Shown: piece by piece, positions 34,232 through 42,321 of the stretch
Position numbering within the stretch: position 1 is the stretch's first letter
Layout: every line of letters begins with the position of its first letter
NCBI GenBank assembly: GCA_965221585.1
Contig: OZ244898.1
Span: 868,001-932,000 of the forward strand
Origin: VXYK01 sp965221585
GTDB lineage: Bacteria > Actinomycetota > Acidimicrobiia > Acidimicrobiales > Aldehydirespiratoraceae
Length of the DNA: 64,000 nt
Direction: 5' to 3'
Program-made: the position numbers and the translations under genes
The notes under the pieces: model-generated
What the model was told of the DNA's origin: nothing
What the model saw: the letters and a program-made list of their open reading frames with translations, nothing else
The model's database searches: none

Positions 34232-35104
34232 TCAGGCTAGTTCAGGGACCAGAGCGGCGTAGTGGTCTATGAACGCCATGGTGGTCGAGGGATCGTCCCA
34301 GCCGGCCCGGGCGGTTCCCAGCACCACACGGTCTATGCCGAGGTCCCGGTAATGAGCGAGCGTTGCCGTTGCAGGGTCGCCGAACGCCGCCATGGTGATC
34401 GGTAGATGTGGGCGGCCGGCCTGCTCGGCGGTCTCGCGGAACCAACGGACCTTCTTGTCGAGCATGCCCCCCTCGATCGGCCCCAGGCCGATGTCGGTCG
34501 GCATCCAGCCGTCTGCCCAACGCGCCGCGTGACGGGTGCCGAGCTTTCCCGCGGTGCCGAACAACACGGGCGGGTGCGGTTGTTGGTGTGGTTTCGGGAA
34601 GCTCCAGGACGAATCGAAGTTGAAGAACCTGCCGCGGTGCTCTGAGGGGTCGTCCATCCACAGGCGGCGAAGCGCCTCCACGCATTCCTCCAGAGCCTGA
34701 TAGCGCATGGACCAAGGTATGTCGGGTCGGTGGTTGGCGAGTTCCTCGGTGTTCCAGCCGACCCCCACCCCGAACTCCAGCCGGCCCGACGACAACAGGT
34801 CGAGCGTCGCAACCGCCTTGGCCAGAGCCAGCGGGTCCCGCTCGAGCGGCAGGGCGACCCCAGTGCCGATCGTCAACGTGGTGGTGGCGCTAGCGGCCAG
34901 AGTCAGGCTGACGAACGGGTCCATCATGCGCAGGTAGGTGTCGGGCAGTTCACCGCCCGCGGGGTAGGGGGTGCGCCGCGATGTCGGGATGTGGCTGTGC
35001 TCGCCGATGAACAGCGCGTCGTATCCACGGTCCTCAAGCGCCCGGGCCAGCACATCGGGCCGAACGTCTTCAGGCGTGTTCATGGATACGTACCCAAGTC
35101 TCAT
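34232..35104 (-). CDS. LLM-class F420-type oxidoreductase
   Basis: A 290-residue member of the short luciferase-like group: MRLGYVSMNTPEDV, YDALFIGEHSHIPTSRRTPYP, TLTIGTGVALPLERDP, LEFGVGVGWNTEEL, PPVLFGTAG, WADGWMP. The motif set is that of the F420-dependent subgroup in actinomycetes. Convergent with the preceding oxidoreductase and divergent from the acyl-CoA dehydrogenase pair at 35210. Confidence 0.87.
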   Translation of the reverse strand: MRLGYVSMNTPEDVRPDVLARALEDRGYDALFIGEHSHIPTSRRTPYPAGGELPDTYLRMMDPFVSLTLAASATTTLTIGTGVALPLERDPLALAKAVATLDLLSSGRLEFGVGVGWNTEELANHRPDIPWSMRYQALEECVEALRRLWMDDPSEHRGRFFNFDSSWSFPKPHQQPHPPVLFGTAGKLGTRHAARWADGWMPTDIGLGPIEGGMLDKKVRWFRETAEQAGRPHLPITMAAFGDPATATLAHYRDLGIDRVVLGTARAGWDDPSTTMAFIDHYAALVPELA

Positions 35105-35209
35105 CGCTGCCTCCCGCCCCGACCCTACCGCCGAGCCGCCTTGTACCTGAGATTGGTGGAGAACCGTGCGGAGCTATCCTGTGGAGGGGCCAAGGCTGGG
35201 GAGGTCGTA

Positions 35210-36256
35210 GTGGCGCTTGACTTCTCGTTGTCGGGTGATCAGGAGGCGGTGGCTGATGCGTTCGGCGCGTTCTTTGCCAACGAGAGTCCGATTGATGTGG
35301 TGCGTGCAGCAGAACCGCTCGGTTATTCGCGGGATCTCTGGCAGGAGCTGGGGGCTTTGGACGCGCCGGGGATGGCGGCACCTGCCGATGTCGGCGGCGC
35401 TGGGGCAGCGCTGAGCGCGCTGGTGGTTGTGGCCGAGGCGTTGGGTGAGTCGATAGCTCCGGTGCCTTTGATCGAACACTGGGTCGCCTCGCGTGCTCAT
35501 GCGATTCCCGAGGTCGTCAGCGGGGAACAGATAGCGACGGTTGCACTCCGCTCCGCCGATGCGGAGGGCAACTGGCGTTTGGTCCCCGCGGGCGCGGTGG
35601 CTGATGTGGTTGTGGGGGTGGATGGCGACGAACTGGTCGCGGTTCGCTCAACGGCGCCGATGGTGGCTCCGCGCAATCACGCTTCCGCGCCGTTGGCGGA
35701 CCGGTCTGCTAGCCGGGGTGACCGCGCTGTGGTGGGCGACGCTTCGGAGTTTGCGCGGCTCCTGGACGAGTGGCGGGTTCTGACGGCTGCCGCGCTGGTC
35801 GGGATTGCCGGGCGAGCCATGCGCATGGGCGTCGATTATGTCTCGGAACGGCACCAGTTCGGACGGCCCATCGGGTCGTTTCAGGCGATTCAGCACGGGT
35901 TGGCCGACCTGCCGGCTCTGATCGACGGCGGTCGCTTCCTGGTCCACAAAGCTGCCTGGGCCTTCGACGAGGGGCTTGTCGACGGCGCCGGCGTGGTCGA
36001 CATGGACGAGGGGATCATCACCGAGTTCGAGCCGCTGGCAGCGATGGCGTTGGTTCAAGCAGCAGACGCCGCGGCGTTCAGCACCGACCGCAGCCTCCAC
36101 TACCACGGTGGTTACGGCTTCTCGCTGGAATACGACATACAACTGTATTTTCGGCGGGCGCGGGGCTGGGCCAATATCATCGGCGATCCGTCCCATGAGC
36201 GGCGCCGGCTTGCCGATCTGTTGTGGGGTCCGACCCCAGCGGAAGCCGCGTGCTGA
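35210..36256 (+). CDS. Acyl-CoA dehydrogenase family subunit (small partner)
   Basis: A 348-residue acyl-CoA dehydrogenase-fold protein with a shortened middle domain. VALDFSLSGDQEAVADAFGAFF begins it, and the C-terminal domain carries RHQFGRPIGSFQAIQHGLADL and YHGGYGFSLEYDIQLYFRRARG. A catalytic Glu is not evident. GTG at 35210 follows a GGGGAGG site by 5 nt. The next gene starts 1 nt after its stop; such pairs often form alpha2-beta2 enzymes in steroid or side-chain degradation (ChsE type). Confidence 0.85.
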   Translation: MALDFSLSGDQEAVADAFGAFFANESPIDVVRAAEPLGYSRDLWQELGALDAPGMAAPADVGGAGAALSALVVVAEALGESIAPVPLIEHWVASRAHAIPEVVSGEQIATVALRSADAEGNWRLVPAGAVADVVVGVDGDELVAVRSTAPMVAPRNHASAPLADRSASRGDRAVVGDASEFARLLDEWRVLTAAALVGIAGRAMRMGVDYVSERHQFGRPIGSFQAIQHGLADLPALIDGGRFLVHKAAWAFDEGLVDGAGVVDMDEGIITEFEPLAAMALVQAADAAAFSTDRSLHYHGGYGFSLEYDIQLYFRRARGWANIIGDPSHERRRLADLLWGPTPAEAAC

Positions 36257-36257
36257 C

Positions 36258-37388
36258 ATGGACTTCAGATTGACCGATCAGCATGAGGCGCTGAGAGGAG
36301 AGATTCGCGCTTGCATGGATGCCCATGTCGACGACGAGGTGATCGCCCGGACTCATCACAGCGGCGCCAACCACTGCTTCGAGCTGGCCAAGGCCCTCGG
36401 CGACGCGGGCCTGTTGGCTCAAGCGATGCCGGGGGAGGGGCAGGACCCCATAGCTATGTGGATGCTGTCGAGCGAGGCTGAGAAAGCCGGCGCACCCTTC
36501 GATTCGGTCGGCATGGCGCTGGTGATCGCCGGTGTTCTCAACGCCGCCGGCTCCGAGGCGCAGAACCGCAGGGTGACCGCGGCTCTGCTGGCGGGGGAGG
36601 AGTTCGTCTGTTTCGGCTTGACCGAACCCGACGGCGGAAGCGACCTGCCCGCAATCTCGACCCGAGCCGTTCGTGACGGCAACGAATGGGTGATCAACGG
36701 GTCCAAGATGTGGACCACCATGGCCCAGGTGTCCGATTGGGTGTTCCTGCTGACTCGCAGCGACCCGACCGCGGGCCGTTACGGAGGGTTCACCGTCTTC
36801 ATCATCCCGATGGACACCCCCGGCATCACCGTCGATCCGCTCCACACGATGAGCACCGAGCGCTCCAACACCACGTTCTACGACGATGTTCGGGTGGGCG
36901 ACGAATGGGTGGTCGGCGAAGTGCACGAGGGCTGGAAGATCATGTCGATCATGTTCGGGTTCGAGCGCGGCATCGCCAACACCGGCGCGCTGACCCCGTT
37001 GCTGCGGAGGTTCGGCAACTGGGCCGAAGCGTCGGGTGCGATTGCCGACCCCGTTCATCGTGAACGCATGGCGCAGGTGGCGATCGACGCGCAGGTTGCG
37101 GAGTTGCTCACTCAACGCACCGCCTGGACTCTGGCAATCGGTGAACCCGCGGCTACGCAGGGTTCGATCGCCAAGGTCTTCGCCACCGAGGCGTACCAGC
37201 GCCATGCCCGCTGGGCCCAGGCCGCGGCCGGACCGGATGGTCTGCTGGATCTGGGAGAACCAAGCGCCGCGGCCGACGGATGGATCGATCACGATGTCCG
37301 CCACTCGGTCCCGCAGACTTTCCAGGGCGGCACCACCGAGATCAACCGCAACAACATCGCCCGCCGCCACCTCGGCCTCCCCCGCTGA
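36258..37388 (+). CDS. Acyl-CoA dehydrogenase (large partner)
   Basis: A 376-residue FAD acyl-CoA dehydrogenase. MDFRLTDQHEALRGEIRACM, FGLTEPDGGSDLPAI with VINGSKMWTTMAQVSDWVFLL in the middle domain, and QTFQGGTTEINRNNIARRHLGLPR at the end. Probably a heteromeric enzyme with the product of the previous gene, from which it is separated by one base. Substrate unknown. Confidence 0.88.
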   Translation: MDFRLTDQHEALRGEIRACMDAHVDDEVIARTHHSGANHCFELAKALGDAGLLAQAMPGEGQDPIAMWMLSSEAEKAGAPFDSVGMALVIAGVLNAAGSEAQNRRVTAALLAGEEFVCFGLTEPDGGSDLPAISTRAVRDGNEWVINGSKMWTTMAQVSDWVFLLTRSDPTAGRYGGFTVFIIPMDTPGITVDPLHTMSTERSNTTFYDDVRVGDEWVVGEVHEGWKIMSIMFGFERGIANTGALTPLLRRFGNWAEASGAIADPVHRERMAQVAIDAQVAELLTQRTAWTLAIGEPAATQGSIAKVFATEAYQRHARWAQAAAGPDGLLDLGEPSAAADGWIDHDVRHSVPQTFQGGTTEINRNNIARRHLGLPR

Positions 37389-37464
37389 CCTCTGACGACA
37401 GTCAGAAACGACCCGCTAGCGCCGAATCAACTTAGCTTCGCCGGTGGAGCGGGCGTACAAACCG

Positions 37465-37785
37465 TTAGGGGTTTGCGGTGAAACCCCAGCGTGCGGCGAA
37501 CTCGGTAGGGGAGAAGGTTTCGAGTTCGGATGCCAGTTGTGCGCCGGTGTCAGTTTCGTCGCCGAAACCGTCTTTGACCGTGGTCACGACCTGTCCGGTT
37601 CCGGTTTCGATGATGCGCCAGACTCGATTCGAAGGAGACAATGCACCGCCCAGCGTCAAGATCCCCCAAACGACAGAGCTGGAGACCCTCAGCACCCTGG
37701 CCAGCAACGGACGTTTACCCTCCTCGATATGCCACACGTCCGACGCCGCGATCGGCGATTCCGTCTCCGCTTCGTGCTCGCCCAT
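37465..37785 (-). CDS. Hypothetical protein with one hydrophobic segment
   Basis: A 106-residue protein, not recognised. A charged start (MGEHEAETESPIAASDVWHIEEGK) is followed by a mildly hydrophobic segment (VSSSVVWGILTLGGALS) that could be a membrane anchor, then a polar C-terminus. Divergent from the isochorismatase-like gene. Codon use resembles neighbouring genes, which favours a real gene. Confidence 0.5.
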   Translation of the reverse strand: MGEHEAETESPIAASDVWHIEEGKRPLLARVLRVSSSVVWGILTLGGALSPSNRVWRIIETGTGQVVTTVKDGFGDETDTGAQLASELETFSPTEFAARWGFTANP

Positions 37786-37835
37786 GCCCCCCGATGATAT
37801 CGGTGGGTCGTTGTGCAGGGTTCTAGGCTGGGAGG

Positions 37836-38513
37836 GTGAATGGATCAGAGGGGAAACGACTTGAGCGGCTTCGGTCGCTTGTCGACCCGGTGACCACGGC
37901 TGTGGTCACGATGGAACTACAGCAGGGCGTGGTGGGGCCGGATGCGTTGCTGCCTGAGTTGGTGCAACAAGTAGCTGAAACCAAGACCGTCGAGGCCGCA
38001 GCAAGAGTGTGCCGAACAGCCCGCGCCGTGGGTGCCCGGGTAGTGCACTGCACCGCGGAGCATCGCGCCGACGGTGCAGGACTAACCGAGAACGCCAAGA
38101 TCATGGCGCTGATCGCGAGACTCGGCCGAGAACACGGACTGCCCACGGAGGCAGGTTCCGCCGGTGCGGCCCTCGTCCCCGAACTCGGACCCGAACCAGC
38201 CGACATCGTCATCGGTCGCATGCACGGCATGACACCGTTCACGTCCACCTCGCTGGACCAGATGCTGCGCAATATCGGCACCAGGACAATCGTGGCCACC
38301 GGCGTATCAGTCAACATCGGAATCCTGGGGCTCTGCCTCAACGCTCTCGATCTCGGTTACCAGGTGGTGCTGGTGCGGGACGCGGTTGCCGGAGTGCCTG
38401 CCGAATACGCCGACGCGGTGATTGACAACACACTTTCGTTGATCGCTACCATCACCACATCCGCTGAACTCTGCTCGCTGTGGGACACCGCCCAGCAGGA
38501 GAACCAACCATGA
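37836..38513 (+). CDS. Isochorismatase-fold protein lacking the catalytic triad
   Basis: A 225-residue cysteine-hydrolase-fold protein. The fold is clear (VTTAVVTMELQQGVVG at the start, GTRTIVATGVSVNIGILG and GYQVVLVRDAVAGVP later), but the Asp-Lys-Cys triad is degraded. The Asp position is Glu in TMELQ, the Lys position appears to be Arg in GRMHG, and the nucleophile position in VNIGIL is Gly. It is probably non-catalytic or uses other chemistry. GTG start 6 nt after TAGGCT. Its end overlaps the enoyl-CoA hydratase start as ATGA. Confidence 0.78.
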   Translation: MNGSEGKRLERLRSLVDPVTTAVVTMELQQGVVGPDALLPELVQQVAETKTVEAAARVCRTARAVGARVVHCTAEHRADGAGLTENAKIMALIARLGREHGLPTEAGSAGAALVPELGPEPADIVIGRMHGMTPFTSTSLDQMLRNIGTRTIVATGVSVNIGILGLCLNALDLGYQVVLVRDAVAGVPAEYADAVIDNTLSLIATITTSAELCSLWDTAQQENQP

Positions 38514-39331
38514 ACGAATTCAAATACGTCGACTACGAAGTTGCCGACGCCGTGGCGACCATCACTCTGGCACGCCCCGAGAAGGCCAACGCCCAGAACG
38601 AGCGGATGCTCGATGAGGTCGACCACCGGTTCCGCACAGCCGAATACGACGATGAGGTCAAGGTCATCGTGCTGCGAGGCGAGGGCAAGCACTTCTCCGC
38701 CGGGCACGACCTGGGGGGTTCACGCGATCCCGACTCAGCGGGGCTCGAAGAAGAGGACGGTAGCTGGCAACTGCACAAGATCTACCGCTGGGAGGCACGC
38801 AAGTACTTGGGGTACTCGTGGAACTGGCGCAACATCCCCAAACCGACCATCGGCGCCATCCAAGGCAAAGCCATCGCCGGGGCCTTCAACCTGATCTTCC
38901 CGCTCGACCTGCTCGTGGTCGCCGACGACGTCGAGTTCTCGGACCCGGTGGTGCTGATGGCCATCGGCGGAGTCGAGTACCACGGCCACACCTGGGAGTT
39001 CGGAGCGCGGCGCGCCAAGGACATCCTGTTCACGCAGCGAACCATGGGGGCGCAGGAAGCGCTGCAGATCGGCCTGGCCCGCGAGGTCGTGCCGCGCGAT
39101 CAGCTGTGGGAACGCACGCATGAACTGGCGGCTCAGATCGCCACGAACAACGCCTTCGGTCTGGCCCAGGCGAAACGGGCTGTGAACCAGACGCTCGACA
39201 CGCAGGGCTACTACGCAGCACTGCAGTCGGTGTTCGACGTGCACAGCACAGGGCACGGCAATGCCATCAGCGTGGGCGGTTATCCGATTCTGATGCGGCT
39301 CGATGAGATGAAGGAGAACATCAACCGCTAG
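38510..39331 (+). CDS. Enoyl-CoA hydratase/isomerase family protein
   Basis: A 273-residue crotonase-fold enzyme: ITLARPEKANAQNERML, GEGKHFSAGHDLGG (oxyanion hole), then GAIQGKAIAGAFNLIFPLDLLV and RRAKDILFTQRTMGAQEALQIGLA. The usual catalytic Glu positions cannot be placed with certainty. Coupled to the isochorismatase-like gene and likely part of acyl-CoA breakdown along with nearby acyl-CoA dehydrogenases. Confidence 0.85.
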   Translation: MNEFKYVDYEVADAVATITLARPEKANAQNERMLDEVDHRFRTAEYDDEVKVIVLRGEGKHFSAGHDLGGSRDPDSAGLEEEDGSWQLHKIYRWEARKYLGYSWNWRNIPKPTIGAIQGKAIAGAFNLIFPLDLLVVADDVEFSDPVVLMAIGGVEYHGHTWEFGARRAKDILFTQRTMGAQEALQIGLAREVVPRDQLWERTHELAAQIATNNAFGLAQAKRAVNQTLDTQGYYAALQSVFDVHSTGHGNAISVGGYPILMRLDEMKENINR

Positions 39332-39348
39332 CAGCCGGCCGGTAGCGG

Positions 39349-40401
39349 TTAAGGAGTTCTCTCGGCGAGGTCGGCGGCCTTTTGGATCAGGTCAAGCACG
39401 ATCGGGCCGAATGCCTTGACCTTCGGGTTCACACCCGCTCCGGCAAGGAAGCGGCTGTACCCCTGCTCAAGCACGATCCCGAGCTTGAAGCGCGCCAGGA
39501 TGATGTAGTAGTCGATGTCCTCGGTCGAACGGCCGCTGATCATCTCGTAGTGGTTGAGCATGTCGTCGCGGCTGGGCATCCTCTCCATGCTCAAAGAGCT
39601 GCTCACGGAGTTGCCCTCGATGTCGTCGTCGGCTGTCGGCCACGACATCATCACCCAGCCGAGGTCGAGTAGCGGATCGCCGACCGTGGTCATCTCCCAG
39701 TCGATGATGGCAGCAAGTTCCGCCGGAGCACCGTGGCTGAACATCACATTGGCGAACTGGTAGTCGCCATGCATGATCCCCGGCGACCAGTGGCGGGGGC
39801 GATGATTGCGGAGCCATTCCGCGGCGATGTCCAGTCCCGGGAGTTCACGGCACTTGATGCGTTCGAGGAACCTCAACCAGCGGTCGACCTGGCGGTCGTG
39901 GAAGTTGTCGGGCCGCCCGAAGCCCTCAAGGCCCCGCGCCTGCCAGTCGACCCTAGACAACAGAGCCGCACCGCGGACGAGCTCGAGCCCCAGGCCATGG
40001 CGGGCACCGAGATCCGTGTCGAACGGCGGGGCCCATCCTCCGACGTCCATGGGCGACCAACCGTCGACGGCCTCCATCAGATAGAACGGCATGCCCAACA
40101 GTTCAGTGTCGTCAGAACCTGCGATGTATTGGGCATGGGGGACGTCTGCCCCCTTCAGAGCCTTGACGAGGCGGTGCTCCCGGCGGATCCCGTCGAGCCG
40201 GTCGTCCACCGCGGTGGCGGGTGGCCGGCGGATAACCATCTTGTGTCCGCCGCGTTCGATCATGGTGAGCTCGTTCTGCGAGCCTCCGGTCAGGTCCTGC
40301 AACTCCGGAATCTCGCCTGCACCGGGCACTCCGTTGACGTCCATCCAGCGAGTCAACGCCTCAACGTCGATCGTGTTGGTGTGGGGGGCGTTGTCAGTCA
40401 T
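39349..40401 (-). CDS. Aminoglycoside-phosphotransferase-fold kinase (ACAD10/11-like)
   Basis: A 350-residue APH-fold phosphotransferase: ELTMIERGGHKMVIRRPP with the ATP-binding Lys/Arg, the catalytic loop IMHGDYQFANVMF, and IIDWEMTTVGDPLLDLGW with the metal-binding Asp. Relatives next to acyl-CoA dehydrogenases phosphorylate hydroxyacyl-CoA intermediates, so a lipid-catabolic role is likelier than antibiotic resistance. ATG at 40401 is chosen because the longer frame to 40479 runs into the tRNA-Gly gene. Confidence 0.82.
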   Translation of the reverse strand: MTDNAPHTNTIDVEALTRWMDVNGVPGAGEIPELQDLTGGSQNELTMIERGGHKMVIRRPPATAVDDRLDGIRREHRLVKALKGADVPHAQYIAGSDDTELLGMPFYLMEAVDGWSPMDVGGWAPPFDTDLGARHGLGLELVRGAALLSRVDWQARGLEGFGRPDNFHDRQVDRWLRFLERIKCRELPGLDIAAEWLRNHRPRHWSPGIMHGDYQFANVMFSHGAPAELAAIIDWEMTTVGDPLLDLGWVMMSWPTADDDIEGNSVSSSLSMERMPSRDDMLNHYEMISGRSTEDIDYYIILARFKLGIVLEQGYSRFLAGAGVNPKVKAFGPIVLDLIQKAADLAERTP

Positions 40402-40421
40402 CGGTCGCGGCCATTGATCGG

Positions 40422-40494
40422 AGCGGACGACCGGGTTCGAACCGGCGACCTCAACCTTGGCAAGGTTGCGCTCTACCAACTGAGCTACGTCCGC
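40422..40494 (-). tRNA. tRNA-Gly (GCC)
   Basis: Minus strand: acceptor arms GCGGACG and CGTCCGC pair fully; D arm GCTCAGTTGGTAGAGC; anticodon arm CAACC-TTGCCAA-GGTTG gives GCC; T loop GTTCGAACC. Discriminator T, CCA not encoded. Lies about 20 bp upstream of the kinase gene on the same strand. Confidence 0.96.
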
Positions 40495-40586
40495 AATCGG
40501 CTGTCAATGTTACCGCGCCGATCCGGATTCACGAACTTGAATCGCCCGGCTCCGAAGGTGGCATTGATCGGCAGTAGGGTCGGGGG

Positions 40587-41498
40587 ATGGCACCTTTGTG
40601 GACGGGGGAGAGCCGGCTTCTCACCGATGCGGTAACGGTTCTGGTGGGAGCGGAACAGGGCAAGTACCCGTCGGGCAATTCGCTGGTCGTCCGTGGCAGC
40701 GGTGAGTCGGTCATCATCGACCCGTCGGTCTCGGTCGTCTCACAGGGCGGGGTGTCGGTCAGGGTTGATGCGGTGCTCAACAGTCACGGGCACGAGGACC
40801 ACATAGCGGGCAACAAGATGTTCCCCGAGGCTCGGGTCCACATACACCACGACGACCGGGTGGCGTTGCAGAGTCTCGAGGGGATGCTCGAAGTGCAGGG
40901 CCCCGGACCTCAGGAACAGGACTTGCTGGCTCAGCTGTTCGTCGAGGAGTTCCACTACACGCCCCGTCCCGACGCCCGGGGGTTCAGCGACGGTGACGTG
41001 TTCGACCTCGGCGGGGTCTCTGTCGAGGCCGTGCATCTACCGGGCCACACCCGTGGCCACAGCGGCTTTCGGATCTCCGGCGGCGTGTTCTTCCTGTCCG
41101 ACATCGACCTCAGCGGGTTCGGTCCCTACTACGGCGACACCTGGAGTGACCTCGACCAGTTCGAGGCCAGCATCGCTCAGGTCCGCGGCGAGGAGGCCGA
41201 ATTCTATGTGACCTTCCACCACAAGGGCGTGATCGAGGGCCGCGAGGAGTTCCTGAGACTGCTCGACGCGTTCGAGGCGGCGATTCCTCGGCGGCACGCG
41301 GCGATGCTCGAATTCCTGTCCGAGCCCCGCACCGTTGCCGACATGGTGCAACACCGTTTCATCTACCGCCCTGGGGCTCAATCTGTGTTTGCCGACCGTG
41401 TCGAGGCGCGCAGCGCGGAGTTGCACCTGGCGCGGATGCGCGAACGCGGCGAGATCGAGGATCTTCCCGGAGGCAGAGTCAGGGCGACTGCGGCCTGA
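40587..41498 (+). CDS. Metallo-beta-lactamase-fold hydrolase
   Basis: A 303-residue MBL hydrolase with the metal motif NSHGHEDHIAGNKMFP (HxHxDH), the GHTRGHSGF histidine, and the bridging Asp in FFLSDIDLSGF. A C-terminal helical domain includes LEFLSEPRTVADMVQHRFIY. No signal peptide, so a cytoplasmic role such as thioester or glyoxalase-like hydrolysis. TAGGGT lies 6 nt before the ATG; the run of G between could also act as a poorly spaced ribosome site. Confidence 0.87.
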   Translation: MAPLWTGESRLLTDAVTVLVGAEQGKYPSGNSLVVRGSGESVIIDPSVSVVSQGGVSVRVDAVLNSHGHEDHIAGNKMFPEARVHIHHDDRVALQSLEGMLEVQGPGPQEQDLLAQLFVEEFHYTPRPDARGFSDGDVFDLGGVSVEAVHLPGHTRGHSGFRISGGVFFLSDIDLSGFGPYYGDTWSDLDQFEASIAQVRGEEAEFYVTFHHKGVIEGREEFLRLLDAFEAAIPRRHAAMLEFLSEPRTVADMVQHRFIYRPGAQSVFADRVEARSAELHLARMRERGEIEDLPGGRVRATAA

Positions 41499-41513
41499 GG
41501 CTGAAGTCGACCT

Positions 41514-42170
41514 TTAGGGTTGGGGCACGTAGCGGAGATAGGGGAGTCGGCGCTCGAAACCGTCCGGGTACTTCTCCGCAGCTGCTTCGTCCGATACCCC
41601 CGGGACGATGATCACGTCCTCGCCCTGCTGCCAGTTGGCGGGGGTGGCCACCTGCTCGCTGGCCGTGAGTTGGCATGAGTCGAGGATGCGCAGGATTTCG
41701 GCGAAGTTGCGGCCCGTCGTCATCGGGTAGGTGAGGGTCACCTTGATCTTCTTGTCTGGGCCGATGATGAAGACCGACCGCGCGGTGGCGTTGTCAGCGG
41801 CGGTTCGGCCCTCCGAGGTGTCGCCCGCGTCGCCGGGCAGCATGTCGTAGAGCTTGACGATGGCCAGTTCCGGGTCGCCGATCAGTGGGTAGTTGAGGGC
41901 GTTGCCGGTGGCTGACTCGATGTCGCCGCTCCAGGCTTGGTGGTCGCTTACGCCGTCGACGCTGATGCCGATGATCTTGCAGTTGCGGGCGGCGAAGTCG
42001 TCCTTGAGCCCTGCTACCGCGCCTAGTTCGGTGGTGCAGACCGGGGTGAAGTCCTTGGGATGGGAGAACAGCAGCGCCCAACCGTCGCCGATCCAGTCGT
42101 GGAAGGAGATGCTTCCTTCGGTGGTGTCGGCTGTGAAGTCGGGTGCTTCGTCGTTGATTCGAAGTGACAT
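41514..42170 (-). CDS. 1-Cys peroxiredoxin (Prx6 type)
   Basis: A 218-residue thiol peroxidase. The peroxidatic site is FSHPKDFTPVCTTELG (Cys near residue 45) and the long C-terminal domain (CQLTASEQVATPANWQQGEDVIIVP) is that of Prx6/AhpC-like 1-Cys enzymes. A Cys in LDSCQLTAS near residue 165 is unlikely to be a standard resolving Cys. Convergent with the MBL hydrolase gene. Confidence 0.93.
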   Translation of the reverse strand: MSLRINDEAPDFTADTTEGSISFHDWIGDGWALLFSHPKDFTPVCTTELGAVAGLKDDFAARNCKIIGISVDGVSDHQAWSGDIESATGNALNYPLIGDPELAIVKLYDMLPGDAGDTSEGRTAADNATARSVFIIGPDKKIKVTLTYPMTTGRNFAEILRILDSCQLTASEQVATPANWQQGEDVIIVPGVSDEAAAEKYPDGFERRLPYLRYVPQP

Positions 42171-42321
42171 GTTGATGACCGCCTCGGGTCGGTGAGTTGG
42201 GTTGGAGTGCTAATCCTAACCTAATAGGTCGGGAATTGACAGACCCGTGGGTCCACGATTCGCCAAAGCGGGTTGATTAGCGTTCGTGCGTTCGATATCT
42301 GTGCCAAGAATTGGAGTTGAT

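Noticed and set aside
40402..40479. N-terminal extension of the APH-fold kinase
   Set aside because: The open frame upstream of 40401 runs into the tRNA-Gly gene and encodes tRNA-derived residues.
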